A stretch of DNA of 64,000 nucleotides, from the NCBI GenBank assembly GCA_947652115.1, contig OX393562.1, forward strand, positions 24,896,503 through 24,960,502, in the 5' to 3' direction. Source of the DNA: Blastomussa wellsi. Lineage: Eukaryota; Cnidaria; Anthozoa; Scleractinia; Plerogyridae. Shown here piece by piece: positions 24,651-36,801 of this stretch. A program made the position numbers and the translations under genes. The stretch's first letter is position 1. Each line of letters begins with the position of its first letter. The notes beneath the pieces are model-generated. The model saw nothing but the letters and a program-made list of their open reading frames with translations, made no database searches and was not told where the DNA came from.

Positions 24651-25282
24651 AGGGAGGGTATACGGTATCGATGGTTTTGTTCTCTTTTTTTTTCATAAGA
24701 ATGTCTAATTTTTGGCCTAAGCTGGACATCTTTTTTTCTCTATTTCAACCTAAAATCACAAATTCGTTCTTACCCAAACTGCCTGTTCTCAGGATGTTGT
24801 TAATTATCAGTTTTGGCCTCTATCAACCTCGACCTTCTTATAAAAATAGTTCTTATAAAAAAAGGAAAGACAATGAATTGCGGTGTTGGGTTATTTCTTG
24901 TGCGTTTTTGCAGTTTCGTAATTGGTTCAAATGCCCCCTCGGTGTAACTTTAGTTCCATTCCTTCGTTTGGATAATAGCCTGCTGAACTTGAGAAATGGA
25001 TGATATAACAAAGCTTGCACGTTGGTCCTGTTGAAAATTTGATAATGCTACTAAAATAAACTAAAATGACTTGTGAAATAATTTACTGGTCGATTTGATT
25101 TGACTTATCAGTTTTGATCAGTTGATTTGAAACAAAAATTAAGAAAGATAGTAATTGTCCATTATCATTGACAAAGCGTTGATAAGTAACAAACATATTT
25201 TGTGGCAATAACAGCATCGTTAGCTCGCTTTCTCTTTAATTAATATTCTCACTAAATGGAGTTGTTTGTTTTTTATTCAGTT

Positions 25283-25513
25283 ATGGCCTCGGGTGATGCC
25301 ATGTTGAAGATCTCACTGAGGAGGGAGATAGCGCAGTTAAAGCAGGAAAAGGACATTAAACGAGCAAGAATGTCCGAGGTGTGTGCTGACCTGGTATACC
25401 ACTGTAAACGCCATGCCAAAGATGACTACCTACTGTCATGCACAAAGGGAACTACACACAAGCCGCCTGGGGTTGATCCTTATAAGGAAGGTGCATCCTG
25501 CGATATCATGTAA
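25283..25513 (+). CDS. G protein gamma subunit
   Basis: A 76-residue protein on one exon, from ATG 25283 to TAA 25513. Length and layout fit Gγ: a coiled-coil N-terminal helix with RREIAQLKQEKDIKRARMSEV, an ADLVYHCKRHAKDDYLL stretch matching the family's A-DL--YC--H---DPLL region, a proline-containing turn (GVDPYKEG) and a C-terminal CaaX box CDIM, normally prenylated so that the Gβγ dimer anchors to the membrane. An acceptor (TTTTTTATTCAG) ends two bases before the ATG, which points to an upstream non-coding exon that was not located. An in-frame ATG further up (25256) lies across that acceptor and was rejected. AATAAA at 25587 can serve as poly(A) signal. HCK replaces the more usual YC context, so it is a divergent member. 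Confidence 0.82.
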   Translation: MASGDAMLKISLRREIAQLKQEKDIKRARMSEVCADLVYHCKRHAKDDYLLSCTKGTTHKPPGVDPYKEGASCDIM

Positions 25514-26176
25514 CGCATGCAGGTTATGAATGTATGACAGATATAAACAGAAGACTGAAATCATTGTAAGCGAGTTTATTTGTTCAATAAAGCATTCAAA
25601 TAACAGTCTGGGATGTTTATATATCTAGGGAAACATTCAGGCATTTTCCAGCGTTTTTGTTATATTGTGTCGCAAAAACCTTACGACTTTTATATGATAA
25701 AATTATATTTTCCTTGAACAGCAGTGAACATTTTTTCTTGACAGCATTCATTAAAATTTGTAGTAATTGTTTTGAATGTCCTTGAAGAATCCCAAAAGAA
25801 TCACCAACCCAGTAACCATCCCACATGAGACGAGTCTCCGTAAATCTATGATGTGCGAATTACCTTAAGAAACGTAAAAAGAATCCATATTAAAAGAATT
25901 TTCATCGCGTCTAAAGTCGGAATTTTGGAACGCAATGTATGGTATTAACTTGCTTAACAGGCGGACAGACAAATTCAATAGATTGTCACAAGCAAGTGAT
26001 TCTTCAAAGTTCTGAATGTATATAAACCATGCAGTTTGGGTCTTTAATGGAATAGGTGTTAATAATGGTATACTCCTATTCGCGATTTGGCGTATGAAAT
26101 GCTCGGACTTGTTGGCAGCTTCCTAAATTAAGCCTGCTTCCGTAATTTATTACCCATTATATACCTTACTAAATTT

Positions 26177-29100
26177 TTAGTCATTGAATGTATAATGAGA
26201 CAGAAATGGATACTGTTCTATAACTGAATACATTCTATTCATTTGTTCTTTGTTCCACTCCACGTAATGTCTTGTTATGGAGGGCTTTGGATCAACTACC
26301 TTGGCGCATGACTGGAGAAAGCCTTCAGAGCACGTAATTTCAATAAACTGGCAGATCTTTTCCATGGTTTCCACTGGTTTCTGCACGAGCTTGAGGCCAT
26401 TTACGTCCAGTAACTTGTTTCCAAGAACCTCTCTGGCGATTGCGCTTCCTTCAGCCCAGCGAAAGAATCTATCCATGCTATGATCTAACAGTTTTGGATC
26501 ATTGACCTATAAAATGTAGTTGCACAGCAGTTATATTAATGACAAATGTCGAGCAAAGGGAAGCTCCTGGTGTTGCGGTCTGGTCTTAGCCTGGTAAATT
26601 CTCGGGGTTATTAGCTATGTTACAGCTACTCAACAAAATTCAAAGAGTAAATAAAGTATAACTATTTCATCCGATCCAATACTATCCTGTCCTACCCCAT
26701 CCTATCCTATATCTTCTCTTACCCATCCCAACCCATATGCATCTTATCCTATTATGTCCTATCCTATACGATCATGCCATGTCCTACCCTATCATGCCAT
26801 GTCATGTAATTTCCTATCCTATGATATCCAGTCCCATCATGTCATGTCCTATCCCACCATGTCATGTCCTATCCCACCATGTCATGTCATGTCTTATCCC
26901 ACCATGTCATGTCATGTCCTATCCTACCATGTCATGCCGTGTCCTATCCTACCATGTCATGTCATGTCCTATGCTATCATGTCATGTCATGTCCTATCCT
27001 ACCATGTCATGTCATGTCCTATGCTATCATGTCATGTCATGTCCTATGCTATCATGTCATGTCCTATCCCACCATGCCATGTCATGTATTATCCTATCAT
27101 GTCATGTCATGTCCTATGCTATCATGTCATGTCATGTCCTATGCTATCATGTCATGTCCTATCCCACCATGCCATGTCATGTCCCATGCTATCATGTCAT
27201 GTCCTGTCCTACTATGTCATGTCATGTCCTATCCTACCATGTCATGTCATGTCCTATCCTATCATGTCATGTCTTGTCCTATCCTACCATGTCATGTCCT
27301 ATCCTACCATGTCATGTCATGTCATGTCCTATCCTACCATGTCATGTCATTTAATGTCCTGTCCTATCATGTCACGTCACATCATGTTATGTTATGTCCT
27401 ATCCTATCCTATCCTATGTTATCCAAGCCTATCATGTCATGTCCTTTCCTATCATGTCCTATCCTATCGTATCGTATCCTATCCAATCCTATGCCATCCT
27501 GTCCTATCATGCCATGTCCTATCCTGTCTATCCTATCATTTCATGTCATGTCCTATATTATCCTGTCATATCCTATCCTGTTATGCCATGTCGTGTATGT
27601 CGCGTCATGTCATGTCATCACAAGGCATCAGATCACATCATATCGTATCATACCATTCGTGCCCAAACGATTTCTTACTTTTTCTGTATGGTCAGCGAAC
27701 CTGCCTCCCTGCTGCTTGGTATTCCTCAATGTTATTGTTGAAACGATATCGAATGGATTCCGTATAATGTGGATGAACTTCAGCTTGACTCCATATTTCT
27801 TCTCTGTGTTTTCCACCAAATTCACAAGTTCTTCATTCGGTTTGTTCCGAAACACAGCGGAAGTTGTCCAAGCTGTCTTGTCACCAATAACCTAGACAGT
27901 AGTGATAAAAGTATTTCCGGCGCTAAACGGGTCTCACTGTAGCGTTAAGTCATGACAAAATCGACGTTTAGGTTCCGGTCTCGATTCTGTCTTGCAGGGT
28001 ATAAAATGAGTACCGGGTGAAAAGTTTTCTCATGTTGGTATAGTTTTAGTTTCATGTTAATTAGATGTTCAGAACAAACCACTGGGATTTGTTCAAAGGG
28101 TAACAAGGGATCGGAACTGGGAAATATACCGTGAATACCTGGTACCAGTTTTGGGAGAGTGTAACTTATTTTCAATAGGGAAAACCAACCAACCATCTCT
28201 AATACCATTCCACGTACACAAAAGAGAACTGCAAAAGCAATAACTCAAAAGAGACTACCTATTCTTACTTACCCGCCGGCACTGTACAAATTTTTTGATT
28301 CAAACATAAAAAATCGCAATATTTTCGTAGGGAATTGCATATGGTTATTAAAATAAAAATAGGTAAGAAAACGTGAAATATTTGCTGGCTCAGGTAATGC
28401 AGTTGCATGGGTCAATGATTCCGCCACAAAGGCATGAACATTGAGTTTTGCACGTTTCGACGGCCTCTACAGCTAGACTTAGAGTAGTCCCACTTGAACC
28501 CAGTTAAAACGTAAACTGCGTAATTGTTTTTGCTTTTACTAAACAGTAAAGAAAGCTAGTGAGGTGTCGCAGCATTGTCGGCCTGCCGTTATTCTACTTA
28601 CTTTAATGTATTTGTCATAAGTCCCTTGCCAATAACCTTCCATCCAGAACCCAAAATGTGTAGTGTTTTCAAGTGTGCCATTCATAACCATGCCTTTTCC
28701 ACCTTTTAGAAAACGTTCTGAGCCTTGAACTAACATGTCCAACATTTCGTTTCTTGTGAATTCCGCTCCACTCTTCAGGCGGGCAAACAGGTTATTCTCA
28801 TTGGCGACCACCATGTGGGGATGTCCATCAAGAAGAGATGCCAGCAGAGTATGACGGCTTCTTGAGTAGCCGACAAACAACAGCAGGGTATCCGCACTCT
28901 TATACTCTTCTCTGTCTTCCTCTAGGAGTAACAAACTACACTATTTTTTTTTATAAGAACCTTCTTTATAAGAACGTTGAGGCTGAAATAAACCAACATT
29001 TTAAGAACGTATTAAGAACATTCCCCAGGCTGAGACTCGATTAAGAACGCTTTTATTTTGCTCACTGTATATTTTAAATGTTGGTTAACGAATGGTTTGC

Positions 29101-31975
29101 TGCGCGTACTGTCCCGTTGTCAATCTCTATGTTCAATGCTTTTTCTGAAGCCAAATTTAGCCATTGTTGGTTGACGAGAGATCTCGCACGTGGTATCAGA
29201 GCAAGTCGCTTAAGAATGTGCAAGAAACTTCATACTACATCTCAGCCAGCAATGAACTTTGATAGGTTTCCTATTCACGTTCGCATCATGAAATACTATA
29301 ACATGTAAATCTAAGAACATTTAAAGAACGCTTTCAGCCTCAAATCGCAAAAAAATATAAGAATGTTCAGCCTCAGCTACAAAATTAGACGTTCTTATAT
29401 AAAAAAAAGAGTGTAGTTGTGCTTAGCTGTGATCATTGTGCATAATAAAGAGACTGTCAATGTTCACAAGGGAACGAGGACGACGGTGTTCAGTCTCTGT
29501 AGGGCTTGGATCCAGAAAATTAATGTTAATGATTTAAAGTTAGAAAAATAGCGTTGGCTTTTGGTGGCGCCATTCTATGGAACTCCATGCAACGTAAGGC
29601 GATCAAGAACCCTTGTTTGACGATTAGCCCAACAAGTGCTCTAACGTACTGTATTCGCGGAAAGAAGTTTTTATTAAACATTTTTATATTGTATATATTT
29701 TAGTATAGGATATTCTCATATTAGTATGTAATAAATACGTATCTTAGTTCTTAGTAGTAATATTGTGGATGGATTGTCCGTGTGAAAAGCATGGACAAAG
29801 TTTAAATTAGCTTTAAACCGTATTGTCACCTTCAGGTACACATTACCAATTTACGGACATGTAGAGGCCTGAAAAAAATCCTTACCTGAAGAAAGGAAAT
29901 CTTTCCCTTTCTCCGTCTCCATAAGATGCTTGGCTATATTCGGTTCGGCGACCTCATCTTTCATGAATGAGGGGAAAACAACAGAATATGAAATTCTCGT
30001 TAGTTGTGCCTCTTGTGTGACTTATGAATGTATCTCTAGTTTAACAGTTCCTTTGTATAACATTGGCTCAGTATTGAAGGAAGGCCAAATCCTTTACACG
30101 CCCAAGGTCGTTCTGCGCATGCATTCCCCCAAGAAAGGCGGCCGATCTGGTAGAGGTAAAGGTAAAGTCTCCATACGAGCCTAGTCGCCCCTTCCGGCCG
30201 GCGCTTATCTTGGTTTCTGTAGCATTAAGCGACTCGGATAAAGAGCTGAAGTTTTCTTTCCTGAAATGCCATCTCCAACACTCGTGATCGATGTGGGAAC
30301 TGACAATGCAAGTTTTGGGACTGATTTCGCTTTGGGTATACCAATGAGGCTCTGCTTTGACATTACGAAAAAGAACGACAGCTTCTCAAATCTAGCCTGC
30401 GTTGCAGCCGGACGTGTCACATAATCCTCGGTATAGTCTGTCTGCGCAACGGCTCCCAAAAGCTTGTTCCGACCCCCTGCAGGTTTGCAAGCATCTGTGT
30501 ATTCATTTCTGATTGGCTAGTTTCGTATTAAATCGCGTAATTGTCACGCGACAATTTGAGAAGCTTACATTTTGAAAAAAACAGTCGTAAAGGTCAAAAA
30601 GCCTGTGTCTAATTTGTCCATATATTGTAATTTATGCTGTCGTCTTTAAAATAGATGAGAGTCACGAAAGAGTATTGCTCGACCTTGCCGAATTGAATAG
30701 TCTGGAGTTATCGATCCGATCGATAAGCAAGTACACCTGCAAAAACTGTGTTTTAGAACTGAAAAAAACGAAGAAGACTTCTTGAGCAGACTTCGTCGTG
30801 TCCCTGCCTAATGAGACATGACGATACAGAATATTTTTTAACTGTATTTTTTGTACGTGCACCGGCTTGGGGTCTCCTTGGTTGTGAGAATATGGATATT
30901 ATAGAATAACGTACTGAACATCATTGGCATCTTGAGTAGGTTAAGTCTGCATTCGGGCCAAGTGGCCCATCAGGCCGGAGCTTATCCCGGTTTCCGTAGC
31001 ATGAAGCGAAAGAGAGTATTTCTACTCCCCTCCCCCTCTGGATGGGATGCTAGTCCATCGCAGGGTTACCCCCCCCCCCCCCCCCAGCAGTAAATTCGCG
31101 TGTACCCATTTAAACACCTGGGTGAAGAGAAGCACTGTGAGAGTAAAGTGGCTTGCCTAAGAACACAACGCAGTGCCCCGGCTAGAGGCTCGAACCCGGA
31201 CCGTTCGATCCGAAGTCCAGCAAAGTAAGTAAGTAAAGTAAGTAAGAACTTTATTAGCGTGTCAAAATCTCCAGCGTACAACGTACGCTAATTGGAGACA
31301 CCTAATTACCTAGTGCTAAAATTACTTTAAGAATTACAAAATATGAAATTTATATGTATGTATGTATATTTACATGTTTAAAATGATTGGTTAGTTATTA
31401 CATAAGAAGCAGTCTTTGCATTCAATGTCCAGTAGGCTATTAAAATTAACTTGTTTTATACGTTTTTTAAAAATTTCCAGTGAGTCAGACAGCCGAATAG
31501 ATTTTTCGAGTTTTGACCATAGGACAGGGCCCAGGTACGAAAGGCTGTGTTTACCGTATGCAACTGTCCTGAATCTTGGTATTATGAAGTCTGAATTTCT
31601 TAAATTATAATATGTACTTGAGACAACGAATAAGTCCGTGATATACGGGGGCGCCAAACCGTTTTTGACTTTAAACATCATAATTGCTATGTCCCGTAGT
31701 CTTCGCGTATATAGTGTAGGCAGACTAACCATTAGGCCACTGCGCCTCCCATCTTGCTGTTCTAAAATGCTCGTGACCGACACCCACCTGTTTTACATGG
31801 TATGCACCAATTTGAATGTTGTACCTGTCAACAGTTATGGAAATGCGACATATTATCATTAAAAAAGCCACTTACCGCGTGTTTTTCGTTCAATATTCTT
31901 GAACAAAATGAAGACACATAATCCAGTCATGGCTACTATGATGAGCACCTTTTGCCAGGTTATATTTACGCGCAT
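26177..31975 (-). CDS. Type II membrane sulfotransferase
   Basis: Five exons in consistent phase (31876-31975, 29886-29957, 28602-28921, 27679-27891, 26177-26506) encode about 344 residues, ending in TAA at 26179-26177. A close AATAAA (26146-26151) may end the transcript. Residues about 9-26 form a signal anchor (VLIIVAMTGLCVFILF) after a short basic cytosolic tip. Known features of PAPS-dependent sulfotransferases are the 5'-phosphosulfate loop GYSRSRHTLLASLLDGHP at about 75-92 and the 3'-phosphate motif IIRNPFDIVS at about 206-215. This points to a Golgi-lumenal enzyme transferring sulfate to a glycan or other secreted substrate; the acceptor is unknown. Intron 4 holds a 1-kb pentamer satellite, intron 2 a MITE, and intron 1 SINE and LINE debris. 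The nearest neighbour, the Gγ gene, is convergent. Confidence 0.85.
26668..27655 (+). repeat. Pentamer-based satellite (TCATG/TCCTA/CTACC units)
   Basis: Nearly 1 kb made of 5-bp words, mostly TCATG, TCCTA and CTACC or CTATC, arranged in higher-order units of about 20-25 bp. Because the word length is 5, all three plus-strand frames read the same cysteine/methionine/proline-rich pattern and stay open for hundreds of codons. These frames are artefacts. The flanks decay into TCCTA-like words on both sides. It fills intron 4 of the sulfotransferase gene and ends about 25 bp from the exon 4 donor. Confidence 0.92.
28934..29418. mobile_element. MITE with ACTACACTnTTTTTTTTATA ends
   Basis: ACTACACTATTTTTTTTATA at 28935 is mirrored at 29399-29418 (AAAAAAAAGAGTGTAGT). 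Both ends continue with TAAGAACGT and GAGGCTGAA blocks in inverted order. It is about 485 bp long. One end is 12 bp from the splice acceptor of sulfotransferase exon 3. Confidence 0.65.
30205..31750. mobile_element. SINE copies, one split by a LINE 3' fragment
   Basis: A SINE body with 'GATGGGATGCTAGTCCATCG' and 'GCTCGAACCCGGACCG' runs from about 30955 to 31218, then resumes at about 31728 with 'ACTAACCATTAGGCCACTG'. In the related copy at 2455-2695 these two parts are continuous. The interruption (31219-31727) is a minus-strand LINE fragment whose frame 31391-31783 carries the element's C-terminal region (YYNLRNSDFIIPR, SYLGPVLWSKL). A run of about 17 C bases lies at 31070. A further SINE-like stretch is near 30190-30250. 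All of this is in intron 1 of the sulfotransferase gene. Confidence 0.7.
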
Positions 31976-33941
31976 GCTTGCGTGCTTTCCTGTAAAGAAG
32001 ACAAAACGCAAATCTCGTACTAAGTGTTCGACATTTAATCATTCTAATTTTTTGTCTAGTTCCGAGGGTTTCTGGTTTCGAAAACTAAAATCTGTGACAT
32101 TTTAGTTCAACAAGAAATTTAATTCAGTAGAAACTCGTAGGACAAAACCGGTGTTTCCCGATCGATATGCGTCAAATTTTGCACTTGGAATGATTTTTTT
32201 CTTTGGATGAACGGGGCTGTATAATATCAACCTTGACATCATAACAAAATTTCACCGAAATGCTTTCAGTGAAGTTCACTGAAAGGATTTTCACAGTACT
32301 ATCAGAAATGACTAGAAATTACTTTTTCGATCCAAACCAATGTTAAACCTTTTAGGTACGACAGCTCAACTATAAGAAGTTTTATAGGACTGTGTATAAA
32401 AAACAAAAAAATAAAGAAAATGACTAACCGCAGAGGCAACGAAAATGAGCTGCGGAGGAGAGTATGGTTACGTACTTAGCAACACTTTGGGCTATAATCA
32501 GAATGTCTTACAACAAAACACTGAACTGCTTACACTAAAATGCACGGTCACTTTCCAATGTTCCTAATAGCTTTATTTGTAAGTCAATGCACACCATCAG
32601 TTCAGTTGGGAAGAGGACGGGTAAGCAGGAATCTGAACGAAGGTGAAATACTAAAAGACACTTAAATGTCGCGGAAAGTGATCACTGTATGTCCATTTTG
32701 TATTTTCACTTAATATTTCTTTCTAGTATATCCGCAATGAGTTATCGACTAACTTAGTCTAAGGTATTTTTATGCAAAATACGCCAGCCAAGGAGTGATT
32801 TCAAAAGAGCGAAATTAGAGTAGCAAATTTTAATTTCCCTAAATTTATTTATCATAATAGACACTGTGAACAATAGGTCGGCCTTGGAGGAGAGAATGAA
32901 CAACCGGTTAATTCGGTGTAATACAGCTTCGGACACCATTAAATCAGGTCTTTGAATTAAAATATCACGGACAAAGCAGCCTTGCCAAATGGAAAAAGCA
33001 TGCATCCAACGAAGTGTGAAAAAGAAACACAAGCTTAGATGAAATATATCTTGCGGCAATTGAAAATATCAGCTAATAATCTACAAACAAATTATTATCC
33101 GCACAATTATTTTTTCAAATTCTCACTGCACTTGATACCCGAACTGGTACCATTACACGATACGTTATATCATTCACGAAGCTCTTAACCTAAGCGTCTT
33201 TACTAAACAAAAAACGCCCTGTCGTATTACGGCGGATTTCTCTGTACACCGCACTGAATACATTATAAAAGTAAGTTCAGGCCAGCATAACATTTTTGCG
33301 ATACTAACATGAAAAATCCGACGTAACATGTTACTGTCAGTTACTGTGAGAGACAGACGGAACTGAAAACCGGGCAATTATTCATAAGATAACTAACATT
33401 CAAGGTACCTTAAATCGCGAGGTAAAGCCTTCCAGGGTCTGTAATTGCTCTTGACACGTCGTTCAATGCAAGCCGAATTTATTACAGTCTGGTTTCGACC
33501 TGAGAGCCAAGCGGACCTTTCACATCTCTTAGCAACACTGAAAATATTACTATCAAAAGCCCAAAGTGCGGTTTATTTCTCGTTGCTATTTCTGCATTAA
33601 CGACATCACTGGAAGGAAGAACAACATTTTGCTGAAGGTGTTTCAAGGCTTTTTGTCGTAATTTGAAAAAAAAGCTTCAATTTGAAAACGCGTTTTTCCT
33701 ATGGTTGTACTTCTTCAAAAACTGAGTCAGATGTATTGATCATGCATGCCGTTTTCTTTGTTAACAAAAATACACATTTTAGCCAAACGTGGAATACTTT
33801 CATGTACCTCCATTATTGCAACAGGCTTATGAAATTTTACTGGTTTAGCCTATGAACAGGCTGCGGGGGTGGCTTGGGGTGGGTAGGGGACGATGCCCAA
33901 CTGCCCCCGACCCACCCCCGTCTAGCCGGAGGGCTAACGCT

Positions 33942-34051
33942 GATTCGCTCCGACGAAGGGCTAACGCTCGAAACGTCAGCTCTTGAATCTCTTTACGGTG
34001 GCCAATTGAAATTATCAACCCAGTTGATAAAACCAAATTATATTGTTATAC

Positions 34052-34096
<45 letters not shown>

Positions 34097-34514
34097 CTGA
34101 ACATTTTCCAGTTTGAATCGTGCAGCTCCTTTGTCCTTGTGACCTTTGTTGAATTTGTGATTAATTAAAAGGTAATAATTGTAAGCGAATAGTAAAGAAA
34201 AGAACTAAGAAAAGAAGCCTCTGGGAGGAATGAATAATATAAAACAACAAACCTTTTAATTTATCCTTCTAATTTATTCCTTTGTTTTCACGTTACCAGG
34301 CACCAGCCAATAGCCAAGCTCCATCTTTCTTTATGTAAAAAACACACGACGCACAATTCCTTGATTCGCTCCGACAAAGGGCTAACGCTCGAAACGTCAG
34401 CTCTTGAATCTCTTTACGGTGGCCAATTGAAATTATCAACCCAGTTGATAAAACCAAATTATATTGTTATACTTCCCACCGACGCAGCACCACAGTTCCT
34501 TTAGAAACTTACCC
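33942..34514 (+). mobile_element. Two tandem Penelope-like repeat copies with hammerhead-like cores
   Basis: The first copy (33942-34095) and a longer one (34268-34514) share the block from GATTCGCTCCG through 'GCACCACAGTTYCTTTAGAA'. The hammerhead-like parts are at 33942-33989 (CCGACGA intact) and 34363-34410 (CCGACAA, a change at a core position). Partial tandem arrangement is typical of Penelope-like elements. No reverse transcriptase or GIY-YIG frame is present nearby. Confidence 0.55.
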
Positions 34515-35134
34515 ACTCTATTCTTTTAAATAAGGGTCCGATGCAGTGGGCAGTGAGCGCTTGAAAAACGGCTGTATCCCCAACAGTTGGAATTCACGTC
34601 CACAAAACTTGGCCTCGAAAATGGAGAAAGAAGTCAAATATTGACACAATAATAACAGAGAAGATAAACACAGCTCCGGCTCTGTTCCACTGAATACGCC
34701 ACCGTTAGTCAAAATTTTGTTCTTATCTAACTCAAATGAGCCACCTTTCTTTTACATCCAAACTGTGGAGCATTAAATTTGTAACTGAGAGAAAGAACTA
34801 CCCATCGTGATACTGAGAAAAGGAAAGCAGAGATCAGAGAACGCGGGTTGCTAACCAACGGCAGGTTTACAATTTGAATGTCTTATTCTACTCAAAAATA
34901 AATGCCCTGAAAGAGAATTGAATTTCGTTGTGCCTATAATATCGTTTATTGCTGATGAGTACTCGGTTTGCTTTTGTGTCATCATAAAACAACATAAGTA
35001 CTGAACGGGAAATGAATTGCTCCCGCGCGAGAAATAACTATAAATATTTAGAGGTCAGTTTTGCTTGTGTTCTGCCATAAATAGTCGATTAAAACAGTTA
35101 CACTTCATACTTTATACATCAATGTGGTGTGGAG

Positions 35135-35235
35135 ATAGGAGGGGTAACCCTGCGATGGACTAGCATCCATCCACGGGGAAGTAGAAATATTCCAAGCTGT
35201 TTAATTTTACAGAAACCGGGATAAGCTCCTGAAGT
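35135..35235 (+). repeat. SINE fragment
   Basis: 'CCCTGCGATGGACTAGCATC' and GAAACCGGGATAAGCTCC match the bodies of the SINE copies near 2187-2695 and 30955-31750. Just downstream (35240-35440) is a diverged repeat shared with 52900-53115, including 'TTTTGATTCAAAAGGTCGCG' followed by TATCACTGAATTTAGTGAC. Confidence 0.55.
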
Positions 35236-36801
35236 AAGGGTACGAGGCTTTACCTTTCTGTCAATCAAGACTTATAATGACCTTACATGGAAAAACGCAT
35301 TCGAAGGGTTTCATAAAACGAACGCCTTCCATATAAGGTCGTTATAGGTTTTGATTGATGGAAAACTATCGCCATGTGCTCACAGGGGTTTTGATTCAAA
35401 AGGTCGCGTATCACTGAATTTAGTGACAAAGAGAGAGGCTTTGGAATTAAATAATCTGAACAATATCTAAAAGTGTACGGTAATAAAAGCATTTTTGAAA
35501 CCATTATGGTAAAATTTTTTTTGACTGCAATGGTGTTTGGATTCTCAATGCTTCTCAATACGGAGCCTCAATACTACCGACTGTAAGCGTTATCCACACT
35601 CTCCAAACCTGGCCAAGCCTCTGATATATTTTGTTTTGTGTGGTTGGAGACTACAGTTTCATGACAAAGTTTACTACTTTAAACAGTGTTTATTTATTTC
35701 TTATCGTTATAGTCTTCCAGTTAAAATGAAAATTACTGGCAACTATTCTTTCAAGAGACCAGGAAAAATTAAAGGCCCAAAAGCAGCGTTTATAACACTA
35801 TGCTGTTTTAACCTAAAAAACGTACGTTCGAAGATCTCAAAAGTTTTTCACTGTATATGAGAAACATGACTATTGTGTAAGTATATGTAGACAGTAACTT
35901 CATAGACACTGAACAATATATACAATTAACCTTACAGGGGGGGGGGGGCACGTGGGGACTCGACAAAAAAAATCGCAAAATTGAGTAATATTGTGCAAGA
36001 GAAATACAAGAAACGAGAGTAAAGGATACGGAAACGCGTGTTTCAGGTCCACTGTCTATTCCACCCCACCCCACCCCACCCCCACTTTTTTTACGGTTTA
36101 CGGCGGCATCTTCGTTCAGTTAATGAAAAATGAAACCGTCTTAAACATATAACACTTTCATTGTATTTCAAATTGAAGGTCATTGTATTGTACTTGTCTT
36201 ATGCCGTCAGTGGCAACTGTAGTTAACGTACGTTGTCAGAATTTAAAAGGAACGCAATTCGTTTTCAAGGAATTGGCACCTTTCGTTATCATACAACTAA
36301 TAATTAACAAAATAAATTACAACTTAAATTTGCGATGCTTAGCTTCTGATCTATATAAAATATTGTTGCGGTACTTTAAATACGAATTCTCGAGTTAGTT
36401 TAAATGTTTCTTTTACAAATTCGCAATATCGCACCCTGCCTACTCCTAACTAGGCGTGTTTAGTTTGGCTGAAAAGCTCAAACAACGTAATTTTTGTTAC
36501 AGTTCTAGCAATAAGCAGCGGTCAGCTATCGATGCTGTTAATCCTTTAAAAACCAAGGCCAGTCAGCGTCAATCGATATTCCTAACCCTAAGCTGAAAGA
36601 CAATATATCTTTCCTAAAGTTCTTCATTCTCATGAACCTTTAACCTTGCTACTTATTTTTTTATAAAAACGAAGTTACGAAGTACGCATATTTTTGTTAT
36701 CTCGGCCTGAAAGAGTTCGCTTTACATCGCAACAGATGACAGGCAACTGAGATGGTGCTTCAGTTCAGTTCTGCATTAACACTGTTTTCACTGACGGATG
36801 C

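Larger units (their letters stand above)
20600..25255. other. Spacer with transposon remnants
   Basis: No gene recognised. It contains the 1.3-kb inverted-repeat element at 21063-22357, a G-run stretch at 22441-22525 that could form G-quadruplexes, AT-rich unique sequence, and the MITE at 24483-24650. A short frame at 24671-25003 is T-rich and has no family signature. Confidence 0.6.
31976..36801. other. Gene-poor spacer between sulfotransferase and BCCT genes
   Basis: Besides the Penelope-like copies at 33942-34514 and a SINE fragment at 35135-35235, no gene was recognised. The longest minus-strand frame (32754-33059) and its upstream stretch to 33560 have some coding-like texture but no motif. 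A poly-G run at 35938 and a CCCCA tract at 36062-36081 are simple repeats. Confidence 0.55.

Noticed and set aside
26737..27895. Long plus-strand reading frames (205-343 codons) rich in Cys, Met, His and Pro
   Set aside because: They are translations of the pentamer satellite; three frames are open at once and the sequence is intronic to the sulfotransferase gene.
33874..34083. Plus-strand frame resembling a conserved peptide (SDEGLTLETSAL)
   Set aside because: It is translation of the Penelope-like terminal repeat, also found at 3363-3554. The conservation is that of the repeat RNA or DNA, not of a protein.
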